From: Pyxidicoccus parkwaysis
Lineage (GTDB): Bacteria > Myxococcota > Myxococcia > Myxococcales > Myxococcaceae
DNA length: 64,000 bases
Direction of reading: 5' to 3'
NCBI RefSeq assembly: GCF_017301735.1
Contig: NZ_CP071090.1
Coordinates: 5,570,001 to 5,634,000 of the forward strand
Shown here: positions 16,701 through 24,961 of the stretch, in pieces
Layout of the letters: every line of letters begins with the position of its first letter
How positions within the stretch are numbered: position 1 is the first letter of the stretch
Position numbers and translations under genes: made by a program
The notes under the pieces: model-generated
What the model saw: the letters and a program-made list of their open reading frames with translations, nothing else
Databases searched by the model: none
Told to the model about the DNA's origin: nothing

Positions 16701-17693
16701 GTGGCCCTCCCACTGCCCGCCTTCGTCGCGAAGCGCCGCCCGGACTGGGACGCGCTCCAGGCACTGCTGGCCCGGCAGAAGGCCGGGGCCCTGAAGCTGG
16801 AGGAGTTGCGCACGCTGGACACGCTCTACCGCCGCGCGGCCGCGGACCTGGCGCATACCCAGACATTCTATCCGGGCACGGACGCGCACCGCTTCCTCAA
16901 CCAGCTCTGCGGACAGGCCTACGCCGCCATCTACCAGCCCCCGCGCGAGCGCTGGCCCGCCGTGCGCGACTTCTTCCGCCGCGACTTCCCCGTCACCCTG
17001 CGCCGCGAGCTGCGCTTCGTGGGCGCCAGCGCCGCGGTGTTCTGCCTGGGGCTGCTGTTGGGCGCGCTGGTGGTGCTGTGGGAGCCGAGGGGCGCGGAGC
17101 TGCTGGTGCCCGCGGGCGTGCGCCAGTACGTGGCACAGGGCCGCATGTGGACGGACGACATCCTCTCCATGGCGCCGCCCAACTCGGTGGCGTCCGGCAT
17201 CGCCACCAACAACCTCACCGTCACCATCGTCACCTTCGCCCTGGGCATGCTGGGCGGGCTGGGCACGCTCTACATGCTGGTGAACAACGGCGTGCAGATC
17301 GGCGCCATCAGCGCGCTGTGCATCCGCGAGGGCATGACGCGAGGCTTCCTGGACTTCATCGCCGCGCACGGCCCGGTGGAGCTGTCCATCATCGTCATCG
17401 CCGGGGGCGCGGGCCTCATGGTGGGCCAGGCGCTCATCGACCCGGGCGAGCTGCCTCGCGGCCAGGCCCTGGCGCTGCGGGGGCGCGAGGCCGTGAAGCT
17501 GGTGCTCGGCTGCGCGCCCTTCCTGGCCTGCATCGGCGTGGTGGAGGGCTACGTGTCGCCGGGCAGCCTCTTCCCCACCTGGGTGAAGGCCGCGCTGGGC
17601 CTGTCACTGGGGGCGCTCTTCTGGGGCTACCTGCTGCGGGCGGGCAATTCGGAAGCGGTGCGCACCGGGGCGCCGGCGGACAGCGCCTCCTGA
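16701..17693 (+). CDS. Stage II sporulation protein M-like (DUF95) membrane protein
   Basis: A 330-residue membrane protein of the SpoIIM/DUF95 family. The N-terminal soluble half contains LEELRTLDTLYRRAAADLAHTQTFYPGTDAHRFLNQLCGQAYAAIY, the typical start. Several membrane helices follow (VGASAAVFCLGLLLGALVVL; NNLTVTIVTFALGMLGGLGTLYML; HGPVELSIIVIAGGAGLMVGQ; LFWGYLL). In Bacillus SpoIIM acts in engulfment; in non-sporulating lineages the function is unknown, and in myxobacteria a link to development is only conjecture. The GTG start at 16701 follows the RDD stop by one base, so the two are cotranscribed. Its last 67 bp overlap the convergent J-domain gene. Confidence 0.92.
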   Translation: MALPLPAFVAKRRPDWDALQALLARQKAGALKLEELRTLDTLYRRAAADLAHTQTFYPGTDAHRFLNQLCGQAYAAIYQPPRERWPAVRDFFRRDFPVTLRRELRFVGASAAVFCLGLLLGALVVLWEPRGAELLVPAGVRQYVAQGRMWTDDILSMAPPNSVASGIATNNLTVTIVTFALGMLGGLGTLYMLVNNGVQIGAISALCIREGMTRGFLDFIAAHGPVELSIIVIAGGAGLMVGQALIDPGELPRGQALALRGREAVKLVLGCAPFLACIGVVEGYVSPGSLFPTWVKAALGLSLGALFWGYLLRAGNSEAVRTGAPADSAS

Positions 17694-18136
17694 CGCTTGC
17701 GCGCGCGGTGGCGGAGAATCTTCTCGTAGGCCGCGTTCAGCTCGCGCATCTTCTCCGTCGAGCCGCCGCGGTCCGGGTGCCGCTCCATGGCCAGCGCGTG
17801 GTAGCGCGCGCGCACCGTCTCCTCGGAGTCCAGCGGGGACACGCCCAGCAGCCGGTACGGGTCCTGGTCCTCCAGCGCGTTGAGCCAGCGGTCCAACCGG
17901 TCCTTCACCTCGAGGAAGCGCTCGTCCTGGGCGCCGGTGTCCTTCACCGGGTGGGTGCGCACCTTCGCATCCGCGCGGAAGACCTCGGAATAGGTGCTGG
18001 ACACCCAGCGGTGGCACCCGGCGCACCGGAAGTACCGCACCCGGCTCCCCGTCTGCAGGGTCATCCGGATGCCGCAGTGGGTGCACTCCACCTCGACGTT
18101 CTCCAGCGTCTGCCAGTTCGCGACCGCCGCGCTCAT
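17627..18136 (-). CDS. Zinc-ribbon J-domain protein
   Basis: A 169-residue protein. C18-x2-C21 and C38-x2-C41 form a probable N-terminal zinc ribbon (VECTHCGIRM, FRCAGCHRWV). A C-terminal J domain (residues 92-145) has DPYRLLGVSPLDSEETVRARYHALAMERHPDRGG with HPD at 120-122 and an RELNAAYEKIL helix IV. J domains stimulate Hsp70 ATPase, so this is a specialised DnaJ-like co-chaperone with an unknown client. MSAAVA at 18136 is the chosen start; a Met 14 codons upstream has less support. The 3' end overlaps the SpoIIM-like gene by 67 bp on the opposite strand, an unusually deep convergent overlap. Confidence 0.88.
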   Translation of the reverse strand: MSAAVANWQTLENVEVECTHCGIRMTLQTGSRVRYFRCAGCHRWVSSTYSEVFRADAKVRTHPVKDTGAQDERFLEVKDRLDRWLNALEDQDPYRLLGVSPLDSEETVRARYHALAMERHPDRGGSTEKMRELNAAYEKILRHRARKRQEALSAGAPVRTASELPARSR

Positions 18137-18232
18137 CAGCCCTTGCTCCCTCTTGCAACACGCCTGTAGCGCCGCCAAGGTCCCACGATCGGAGATCGCG
18201 TCAAGAAAAACTCTCCTTCACCGCGCCGGAGC

Positions 18233-18254
18233 GCCCCTTCCGGGAGGGGCTTTT
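18233..18254 (+). terminator. Terminator-like hairpin with T-run just upstream of the HEAT gene
   Basis: GCCCCT and AGGGGC arms (within 18233-18250) are followed by TTTT (18251-18254). The structure ends 18 bp before the ATG at 18273, so it lies inside the probable 5' leader and could attenuate plus-strand transcription rather than end an upstream gene, since the upstream gene runs the other way. Confidence 0.4.
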
Positions 18255-18272
18255 CGGGGTAGAACGGGGCCC

Positions 18273-18863
18273 ATGCGCCTCCTGCTCCTCGCCGGACTGC
18301 TGCTCGCCGCCACCGCCGCGCGGGCCCAGGCCCGTCCCCGCCCCGCCGCCCCGGCGAAGTCCGCCCCGGCGCGCGAGCAGCCCGCGCCCGCCTCGGAGGC
18401 CCCCACCCCACCGCCCCCGCCTCCCTCGGAGGCCTCCACCGCCACCGGCCCGGACGACACCGCCCTGCTGCGCACCCTGCTGTGGGCCATGAAGCCGGCG
18501 CCGGAGGAGGTCCGCGCGATTGCGATTGAGGACGTGGCGCTCCTGGGCGATGCGCGCGCCCTGGACTCGCTGGCCGCGCTGCTGTGGGACGCCAACCCGC
18601 GAATCCAGCAGGCGGCGCTCCGCGCGGTGGCGCTCTTCCAGCACCCGCGCGCGGAGGAAATCCTGGGCAACGTGGTGCGCCACCCGCGCATGCCGGACGC
18701 ACTGAAGATTCAGGCCCTCAACGGGCTCATCTTCCAGCGCACCTCCACCGCGAGGCGCACGGTGCAGGACGCGGCGCTGGACGCCCGGCTCACCGCCCCG
18801 GTGCAGAACGCCGCGCGCACCGTCGTCGCCCAGTGGGAGCCCGCGCCCACGGCCCCCCACTGA
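18273..18863 (+). CDS. Exported HEAT-repeat-like protein
   Basis: A 196-residue protein. A signal peptide (MRLLLLAGLLLAATAARAQA) is followed by a 45-residue Pro/Ala/Ser linker, then two or three HEAT-like helical repeats: EEVRAIAIEDVALLGDARALDSLAALLWD, NPRIQQAALRAVALFQHPRAEEILGNVV, PDALKIQALNGLIFQ. HEAT repeats mediate protein-protein contacts, so a periplasmic scaffold role is inferred. It is divergent from the J-domain gene. No catalytic motif is visible. Confidence 0.82.
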   Translation: MRLLLLAGLLLAATAARAQARPRPAAPAKSAPAREQPAPASEAPTPPPPPPSEASTATGPDDTALLRTLLWAMKPAPEEVRAIAIEDVALLGDARALDSLAALLWDANPRIQQAALRAVALFQHPRAEEILGNVVRHPRMPDALKIQALNGLIFQRTSTARRTVQDAALDARLTAPVQNAARTVVAQWEPAPTAPH

Positions 18864-18978
18864 CGCCTGCCTGCCCGTCTTCCAGGCGGGCGCATGTGCA
18901 CCAGCGGACGCGTGGGGGACCCGGCCGGAGGGGGCCGTTTCCTGGAGAAGTCATTGCCCTGCGTTAGAATGCGGGGCC

Positions 18979-19506
18979 ATGAAGATCACCCCGCTCGATA
19001 TCCGGCAGAAGCGGTTCGAAACGGCCATGCGCGGCTTCTCGCGCCGCGAGGTGGAAGCCCACCTCGAGCTGATCGCCGGCGAATTCGAAGAGGTGGTGAA
19101 GGAGAACATCGCGCTCAAGGAGGAGCTGAAGCGCACGCAGCTCAAGCTCGAGCAGCACCAGGAGCGTGAGCGCACCCTCCAGGAGACGATGGTCACCGCG
19201 CAGCGCATCAGCGAGGACCTCAAGGCCGCCGCGAAGAAGGAAGCGGAAATCATCATCGCGGACGCCGAGCACCAGGCGGAGAAGATTGTCCACGGCGCCC
19301 ACCAGCGGCTGGTGCAGGTGGTGGAGGACATCAACGAGCTGAAGCGCCAGCGCACCCAGTTCGAGTCCCAGGTGCGCTCCGTGCTGGACGCGCACCAGAA
19401 GCTGCTGGAGACGTTCAAGGGCCCCTCCTTCGCGGACCGCGACTACGCGCGCGTGGAGGACAACGTGGCCTACCTCTCCCAGAAGAAGGCCAACATCGGC
19501 GAATAG
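18979..19506 (+). CDS. DivIVA-domain protein
   Basis: A 175-residue coiled-coil protein. The N-terminus ITPLDIRQKRFETAMRGFSRREVEAHLELI (residues 3-32) matches the DivIVA membrane-curvature-binding domain, including the GF-x2-REV element. Long heptad helices follow (residues 33-150). DivIVA proteins mark poles or septa; in delta-proteobacteria their role is little studied. The only plausible sigma signals upstream are a TAGAAT (18965-18970), 8 bp before the ATG, which would make the mRNA nearly leaderless, or a weak -24/-12-like pair (CTGG at 18942, TTGC at 18954). The gene runs into the DUF167 and metallopeptidase genes with almost no gaps. Confidence 0.9.
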   Translation: MKITPLDIRQKRFETAMRGFSRREVEAHLELIAGEFEEVVKENIALKEELKRTQLKLEQHQERERTLQETMVTAQRISEDLKAAAKKEAEIIIADAEHQAEKIVHGAHQRLVQVVEDINELKRQRTQFESQVRSVLDAHQKLLETFKGPSFADRDYARVEDNVAYLSQKKANIGE

Positions 19507-19509
19507 CGC

Positions 19510-19809
19510 GTGGCCCCGCCCTGGCTGAAGGCCGTCCCGGACGGCGTGGAGCTGGCGGTGCTCGTCCAGCCGCGCGCCTCGCGCACCCGCGTGGTGGGCG
19601 AGCACGACGGCCTCCTCAAGCTTCAGCTCGCCGCGCCTCCCGTGGACGGCGAGGCCAACGCGGCCCTGCTGGAGTTCCTCTCGAAGCAGCTCGGCGTGCC
19701 GCGCCGGCAGGTGACACTCACGGCGGGTGACGCATCGCGCCGCAAGCGGGTAAAGGTGGTGGGGATTGATGCGGCGAGGGCCGAGGCTGTTATCTCTGGT
19801 CAAACGTGA
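19510..19809 (+). CDS. DUF167 (YggU) family protein
   Basis: A 99-residue small protein with the DUF167 pattern: LAVLVQPRASRTRVVGEHDGLLKLQLAAPPVDGEANAALLEFLSKQLGVPRRQVTLTAGDASRRKRVKV. It starts with GTG three bases after the DivIVA-like stop, and its stop overlaps a GTG of the next frame (GTGA), so the three genes are probably one operon. In many bacteria YggU genes sit with YggT and division genes, consistent with the DivIVA neighbour. The biochemical role is unknown. Confidence 0.93.
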   Translation: MAPPWLKAVPDGVELAVLVQPRASRTRVVGEHDGLLKLQLAAPPVDGEANAALLEFLSKQLGVPRRQVTLTAGDASRRKRVKVVGIDAARAEAVISGQT

Positions 19810-19820
19810 GGCCGCCGCTC

Positions 19821-21077
19821 ATGCGCACCCTGCTCCTCCTGCTTTCGCTGCTGCTGGCCGCACCCCAAGCCCTGGCCCAGGAGCCGGGAGACTTTCACGA
19901 CGCGCACTCACGGGACATGGTCGTCAACGACGCCGTGCTCGTGCCGCACGAGCGTCCGCCCAGCGTCACCGGAGAGGTGACGACGAAGCGATTCCGCATC
20001 CTCCACACGGCCGCGGCCACGGTGGCCGCGCAGGAGCTGGCGGGGCAGCTCGAGGGCGTCCGCGACAGCTTCGGCGCCATCCTCGGGCGCGACTGGCCGG
20101 GCGTCACCGAAGTCCGCCTGGGCGTGGGCCGCGGGGAGTTCGAGGCGCTGGCGCTGCCCGGTGGCAAGCCTCCGGGCTGGGCGGTGGCGCTGGCCTACCC
20201 GGCACATCAAATCATCCTGCTGGACGCATTGAGTCTCCACGAGCCGGACGGGCAGCAGACGCTGCGCCATGAAATGGCACACGTGGCGCTGGGCCAGCTC
20301 GCCAGGGACTGGCCGCGCTGGTTCCAGGAGGGTGTGGCCCAGAATGTCACGGGTGAGCGCTACTCGTTGGCGCACTACTCCGCCCTCTTCCGCGCGGTGA
20401 CGCAGGAGCGCGTGTTCCACTTCGAGGACCTGCAGGACGACTGGCCGGACCACCCGTCGGACGTGGAGATTGCGTACGCGCAGAGCGCCGCCTTCGTGGC
20501 GCACCTGTCCGCGAAGTTCGGCCCGCAGGCCATGGGCGTGCTGGTGGACGGCGTGCGCCAGGGCGAGCCCTTCGAGCAGGCCTTCGGCAAGGCCTTCCGC
20601 ACGTCGCTGCTGGTGGAGGAGACGGACTGGCGCGAGGGCCTGGCGGCGCGCTACGGCTGGCTGCCCCTCACCACCAGCTCCGCGCTGCTGTGGCTGGCGG
20701 CCTCCGCGCTGTGCGTCGCCGCGTATGCGCGCCGGCGCCAGCAGAAGGAGGCCCGGCTGGCGGAGATGGCCGCCCAGGACGCCGCGGAGGACGCGGCGCT
20801 GCGGGTGCTGGCGGCGCGCGCCTCGGCGCTCCAGGGCGGGCTCCCCGGCCAGGACGCCACCAGCCCCGCGCCCGAGCTGACGTGGCCAGAATGGCCCGCC
20901 GGCGCCGCCTCCAGCGAGCCGGACGCGATGGAGTCACGAGACACGCAGGAGGCCGTCAGCGGCCCCCACGAGCTGCCGCCCGTGGCCAGCGAGCCGGCTG
21001 ACGAGGCCCCCGAGGAGACCTCCGGCGAGTCCGAAGTCCCCGCGTCGCCCCGCCCGCCGAAGCCCACCGTGCACTGA
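19821..21077 (+). CDS. Peptidase MA family membrane metallohydrolase
   Basis: A 418-residue protein. The signal peptide MRTLLLLLSLLLAAPQALA is followed by a gluzincin domain with LRHEMAHVALGQ (H150-E-x2-H154) and WFQEGVAQ, E170 as the likely third zinc ligand. Other features fit the peptidase MA family. One membrane helix (SALLWLAASALCVAAYA, about residues 290-306) is followed by a basic then acidic/Pro-rich cytoplasmic tail. It should be an inner-membrane protein with a periplasmic protease domain. The ATG at 19821 gives a clean signal peptide; a GTG at 19806 overlapping the previous stop is the alternative. The substrate is unknown. Confidence 0.88.
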   Translation: MRTLLLLLSLLLAAPQALAQEPGDFHDAHSRDMVVNDAVLVPHERPPSVTGEVTTKRFRILHTAAATVAAQELAGQLEGVRDSFGAILGRDWPGVTEVRLGVGRGEFEALALPGGKPPGWAVALAYPAHQIILLDALSLHEPDGQQTLRHEMAHVALGQLARDWPRWFQEGVAQNVTGERYSLAHYSALFRAVTQERVFHFEDLQDDWPDHPSDVEIAYAQSAAFVAHLSAKFGPQAMGVLVDGVRQGEPFEQAFGKAFRTSLLVEETDWREGLAARYGWLPLTTSSALLWLAASALCVAAYARRRQQKEARLAEMAAQDAAEDAALRVLAARASALQGGLPGQDATSPAPELTWPEWPAGAASSEPDAMESRDTQEAVSGPHELPPVASEPADEAPEETSGESEVPASPRPPKPTVH

Positions 21078-21286
21078 GCGCCGCGGTCCGTCCTCCCCTT
21101 CCGACGGGTCCATTTCCCCTGTCCGAGCCCCGCACTGACGCTGGCGCTCCGGCACGGGAGCCCCAGTGCGTCCTGACACCCCTACAGTCAGGCCCCCGGA
21201 AGAAATTACCTGCTGCATGCTCCTCTGCCTGCCCTGGGGGTGCGGCCAACTGGCTGATTTTCCTTGAAAATGGTGCACCCGGGGCA

Positions 21287-21303
21287 TTGGCAACAGGCTT
21301 GCT
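21287..21303 (+). promoter_or_regulatory. Sigma-54 promoter (-24/-12)
   Basis: TTGGCAACAGGCTTGCT matches the sigma-54 consensus (TGGCA at -24, TTGCT at -12), with GG and GC exactly 12 bases apart. Transcription would begin near 21314, leaving a leader of about 24 nt with GGAAGG before the ATG at 21338. An ATTTTC-CTT-GAAAAT inverted repeat lies shortly upstream. Confidence 0.7.
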
Positions 21304-21337
21304 ATTGCCTTCCGTCGCGATGCGGAAGGCACTGGAC

Positions 21338-21862
21338 ATGAACGAGCGGGGACGTAAGGCGGCGGTGCTGGCGCGGTTCTTCCGCCAGCAGCCGGATCGC
21401 ATCGCGGCGCTGTGGCGCCGGATGCGGCTGGCCACGCATGAGGCGGACAGTCCGGCGGCCTCGCTCGGACAGCTGGACGGGCTGGTGGAGCCCTTCATCC
21501 GCGAGGTGGGGCGGACGCTGGAGGGCGAGGAGACCAGCCCCTGGAGCCGCACGCGGGCGGTGCTGCGCCTGTCGCCGGAGCGCGGCGCGCGCGCCCTGTA
21601 CGAGGAATTCGCGGCGCTGCGGCGCTGCCTGGTGGACGCCGCGGAGGTGCTCGGCGGCGGGGACTGGGAGCGCGAGCGCATCAACCGCGCGGTGGATGAG
21701 GCGGTGGACTCGGCGGTGGCCCTGCTGCAGCGGCTCAAGGATCCGCGCGCGGACGGACCGCGAGTGAGTTTCGGAGGTCTGGTGGTCGAGTATTTCGAGC
21801 GGCCGTCGCGAGTGAAGCGCACGACGCCGGACGCGAAGGACGGTCGTCCGGCGATGCACTGA
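21338..21862 (+). CDS. Hypothetical helical protein under sigma-54 control
   Basis: A 174-residue, mostly alpha-helical soluble protein without a signal peptide, unrecognised but resembling N-terminal helical sensor domains of the RsbRD type (FFRQQPDRIAALWRRM, GRTLEGEETSPWSRTRAVLRLSPERGARALYEEFAALRRCLVDAAEVL, RINRAVDEAVDSAVALLQ). The C-terminal 30 residues are basic and unstructured. The sigma-54 promoter at 21287-21303 and GGAAGG eight bases ahead fix the start at 21338; an ATG at 21320 has no Shine-Dalgarno and a TTG at 21287 would lie within the promoter. Sigma-54 control in myxobacteria often signals developmental or envelope-stress regulation. Function is unknown. Confidence 0.68.
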   Translation: MNERGRKAAVLARFFRQQPDRIAALWRRMRLATHEADSPAASLGQLDGLVEPFIREVGRTLEGEETSPWSRTRAVLRLSPERGARALYEEFAALRRCLVDAAEVLGGGDWERERINRAVDEAVDSAVALLQRLKDPRADGPRVSFGGLVVEYFERPSRVKRTTPDAKDGRPAMH

Positions 21863-22188
21863 GGAAGGGGTTGGTCGGGTTTGCCGACCCGTCCGGCTTG
21901 ACGCGCCCATCTTGGGGAGTGTCCGAGTCCGGCGGGAGGGAGCGTGCCGTGGGTGGGGGCCCGTGGCGCGCCTTTGGGGAGCGTGTTCCCACTGGGGAGT
22001 GGTGAGCGCGCATCGCGAGCCGCTGGCAAGACGCGTGGATGGGGGTCCACGCGACTCGCCGGTCGGACGGGTCGGCACTTTTTGTGGGGGTGCTGGGAAG
22101 CCTGGGTGGGGTGCGGGACGCGGGAGGGGCGCCTACGGGGGTGGGCGCTCCTCCCGCACTTTTTCGCGCGCCCCCCGGCCGAGCGGCG
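21863..22188. other. Intergenic region between convergent genes
   Basis: About 325 bp without a supported gene. A hairpin GGTCGG-GTTTG-CCGACC (21873-21889), just after the upstream stop codon, is a candidate terminator. The rest is G-rich on the plus strand with runs of four to five G. Nothing else recognised. Confidence 0.5.
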
Positions 22189-24918
22189 TCAGTGCGCGTC
22201 CGCCCAGCTCCGGCCCGCGCCCACGTCCACCTTGAGCGGCACCTTCAGCGACGCCACCGAGGACATGCCCTTCACCGCCAGCGCCTTCACGCGCTCCACC
22301 TCGGCGTCCGGCGCCTCGAAGAGCAATTCGTCATGCACCTGCAACAGCATGACGGTCCGCAGCCCCTCGGTCTTCAGCGCCGCGTCCACCGCGAGCATCG
22401 CCTTCTTGATGAGGTCCGCGGCGGTGCCCTGAATCGGCATGTTGATGGCGGCGCGCTCGGCGGCCTGCGCCACGCCGCGGTTCTTCGAATTCAAATCCGG
22501 CATGTACCGGCGGCGGCCGTACAACGTCTCCACGTAGCCCGTCTTTCGCGCCGTATCCACCGTCTCGCGCAGATAGCGGTAGATGCCGGCGTAGCGCGCG
22601 AAGTAGCGCTCGATGATGTCGCGCGCCTCCTCCTGGGGGATGCCCAGCCGCGCGGACAGGCCGTGCGGAGACAGGCCGTAGGCAATGCCGAAGTTCACCA
22701 TCTTCGCGCGCCGGCGCTGCTCGCGGTCCACCTGCTCCGGCGGCACGCCGAAGACCTCCGCCGCGGTGCGGGTGTGGATGTCCTGGTCGTTGAGGAAGGC
22801 GTCGATGAGGACCGGGTCCTCGGCGATGTGCGCGAGCAGCCGCAGCTCCACCTGGCTGTAGTCCGCGCTGACCAGCTGGTGCCCCTCCGCGGCCACGAAG
22901 GCGCGGCGGATTTCGCGGCCCAGCTCGGTGCGCACGGGGATGTTCTGGAGATTCGGGTCCGTGGACGACAGGCGCCCCGTCGCGGTGGCCGCCTGGTGGT
23001 AGGTGGTGTGGATGCGCCCGTCCGCCGCCACCAGCGTGGGGAGCGTGTCCAGGTACGTGCTCTTCAGCTTGGACAGGCTGCGGTACTCGATGATGGCGCC
23101 CGGCAGCGGGTGCTCCTCGGAGAGCTTCTCCAGCACCTCCATGTCCGCGGACGGCCCCGTCTTGCCCTTCTTGATGATGGGCAGCCCCAGGCCCTGCGGC
23201 TGCGGTGAGAAGAGCACCTCCACGAGCTGCGGGTTGGAGCCGATGTTGAACTCGCGGCCGGCGTGCCGGTAGACCTCCTTCACCTGCGAGTCCACGGCGG
23301 CGTCCACCTTCACGGAGATGCGCGCCAGCTCGGCGGTGTCCAGCTTCACGCCCCGCCGCTCCATCTCCGCGAGGATGGGCAGCAGCGGCAGCTCCATGTC
23401 GCGCGCCAGCTCCGCCAGCCCCGCCGCCTCCAGCTCCTTCCACAGCTCCGGCGCCAGCCGCCGCGCTGCCTCCGCGCGCAGGGAGAAGCTCGCGGCCACC
23501 TCCTCCACCGTGTGGTCCGCCAGCGCCTTGTCCTTCTTGCCCCGCTTGCCCTCCGCCGCGGGCGGCAGCGCGGGCAGCTCCGTCGCCAGGCGCTCGCGCG
23601 TCAGGTCCGCCAGCGCGTGCTCGCGGCGCGACGGATTGAGCAGGTAGCTGAGCAGCTCCACATCGTCATGCCCGCCGCGCAGCGCGATGCCGTCGTTGGC
23701 CAGCACCAGGGTGAGCGCCTTGAGGTCGTGCCCGCCCTTCTTCACCGCCGCGTCCTCCAGGACGGCCTTGAACGCGGCCGTGAAGGACTCCGGCTTCACC
23801 TGCGTGACGCCGAGCACGTCATGGCGCAGCGGCACGTAGTACGTGCTCGCGTCCGGCAGCGCGACGCCCAGGCCCACCAGCTTCGCGGCGAAGGGCAGGC
23901 CCTCGTACGCGGGGATGAGGCTGACGGTGCCCGCCGCGCGCACCGCGTCCGCCAGTGCCTTCACTTCCGCGTCGGTGCCCACCACCTTGTGCGCGGAGGC
24001 CAGCGGCGCGGGCTTCTCCTTCGGCGCGGCCTCCGGCAGCCCCTGCTGAGGCAATTCCTTGAGGAGCGCGTAGAACTCCAGCTCGGTGAAGAGCTCACGG
24101 GCCTTCGCCGAGTCCACCGGCTTGCGCGTCAGGTCCGCCACCTTCACGTCCAGCGGCAGGTCCGTCTTGAAGCTGACGAGCTGCTTGGCGCGCAGCAGGC
24201 TCTCGCGGTGCGAGGCGATGGCGTCGCGAATCTTCGGCTTCTTCACCTCGTCCAGGCGGGACAGCAGCGTCTCCACGTCGCCGAACTGCTGGATGAGCTC
24301 CGTGGCCGTCTTCGGGCCGATGCCCGGCACCTTGGCCACGTTGTCCACCGCGTCGCCGATGAGGGCCAGGTAGTCGCGCATCTGCCGCGGCTCGATTCCG
24401 AGCCTCGCCTTCACCTCGTCCGGCCCGGTGTGCGTCTCCTTCATCGGGTCGAACAGGCGCACGTCCGGCTCGACAATCTGCACGAAGTCCTTGTCGCCGG
24501 TGACGACCTGCACGCAGAAGCCCTCGGCCTTGGCCTTCACCGCCAGCGTGCCGATGACGTCGTCCGCCTCCCAGCCGGCCATCTCCAGCACGGGCAGGTT
24601 GAGCGCCTCCACCACGCGGCGGATGAGCGCGAACTGCGGCACGAGGTCCTCGGGAGGGCCCTCGCGGTTGGCCTTGTAGGCGGGGTCTATCTTCTGCCGC
24701 TCCGTGCGGCTCTCCTTGTCGAAGGCGAGCGCCACGTGCGTGGGGTTCAGCTCTCGCAGCCCCTTGAGCACCATGCGCGTGAAGCCCAGCACGGCGTTGG
24801 TGGGCACGCCCTTGCTCGTCGTGAGGGGCGGAATCGCGTGGTAGGCGCGGAAGATGAAGCCGGACGCGTCGATGAGGACCAGGGTGGGCGCGGAGCGCGA
24901 GGGACTGGTGTCGGCCAT
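22189..24918 (-). CDS. polA: DNA polymerase I
   Basis: A 909-residue family A polymerase for Okazaki-fragment maturation and repair synthesis. The N-terminal 5'-3' exonuclease/FEN domain (residues 10-300) includes LVLIDASGFIFRAYHA, VTGDKDFVQIVEPDVRLFDP and GDAVDNVAKVPGIGPKTATELI. Polymerase motifs A (SADYSQVELRLLAHIA), B (RRRAKMVNFGIAYGLSPHGL) and C (MLLQVHDELLFE) are intact. The 3'-5' proofreading domain looks degenerate: the DxE of Exo I is absent (VSLIPAYEGLP) and Exo II is only partly kept. Length is near that of E. coli Pol I. It lies 43 bp downstream of the FHA-TPR gene on the same strand, so readthrough from the Tad/Kil-like locus is possible. Confidence 0.98.
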   Translation of the reverse strand: MADTSPSRSAPTLVLIDASGFIFRAYHAIPPLTTSKGVPTNAVLGFTRMVLKGLRELNPTHVALAFDKESRTERQKIDPAYKANREGPPEDLVPQFALIRRVVEALNLPVLEMAGWEADDVIGTLAVKAKAEGFCVQVVTGDKDFVQIVEPDVRLFDPMKETHTGPDEVKARLGIEPRQMRDYLALIGDAVDNVAKVPGIGPKTATELIQQFGDVETLLSRLDEVKKPKIRDAIASHRESLLRAKQLVSFKTDLPLDVKVADLTRKPVDSAKARELFTELEFYALLKELPQQGLPEAAPKEKPAPLASAHKVVGTDAEVKALADAVRAAGTVSLIPAYEGLPFAAKLVGLGVALPDASTYYVPLRHDVLGVTQVKPESFTAAFKAVLEDAAVKKGGHDLKALTLVLANDGIALRGGHDDVELLSYLLNPSRREHALADLTRERLATELPALPPAAEGKRGKKDKALADHTVEEVAASFSLRAEAARRLAPELWKELEAAGLAELARDMELPLLPILAEMERRGVKLDTAELARISVKVDAAVDSQVKEVYRHAGREFNIGSNPQLVEVLFSPQPQGLGLPIIKKGKTGPSADMEVLEKLSEEHPLPGAIIEYRSLSKLKSTYLDTLPTLVAADGRIHTTYHQAATATGRLSSTDPNLQNIPVRTELGREIRRAFVAAEGHQLVSADYSQVELRLLAHIAEDPVLIDAFLNDQDIHTRTAAEVFGVPPEQVDREQRRRAKMVNFGIAYGLSPHGLSARLGIPQEEARDIIERYFARYAGIYRYLRETVDTARKTGYVETLYGRRRYMPDLNSKNRGVAQAAERAAINMPIQGTAADLIKKAMLAVDAALKTEGLRTVMLLQVHDELLFEAPDAEVERVKALAVKGMSSVASLKVPLKVDVGAGRSWADAH

Positions 24919-24961
24919 GGCCCCGTCCCTAGCGCGCCCGTCCGCCCCTGTCCATGTCGCG

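Noticed and set aside
18942..18970. Sigma-54-like pair upstream of the DivIVA-like gene
   Set aside because: Spacing fits but the -24 element (TGGAGA) is poor, and a TAGAAT overlaps the same area; not called as a feature.
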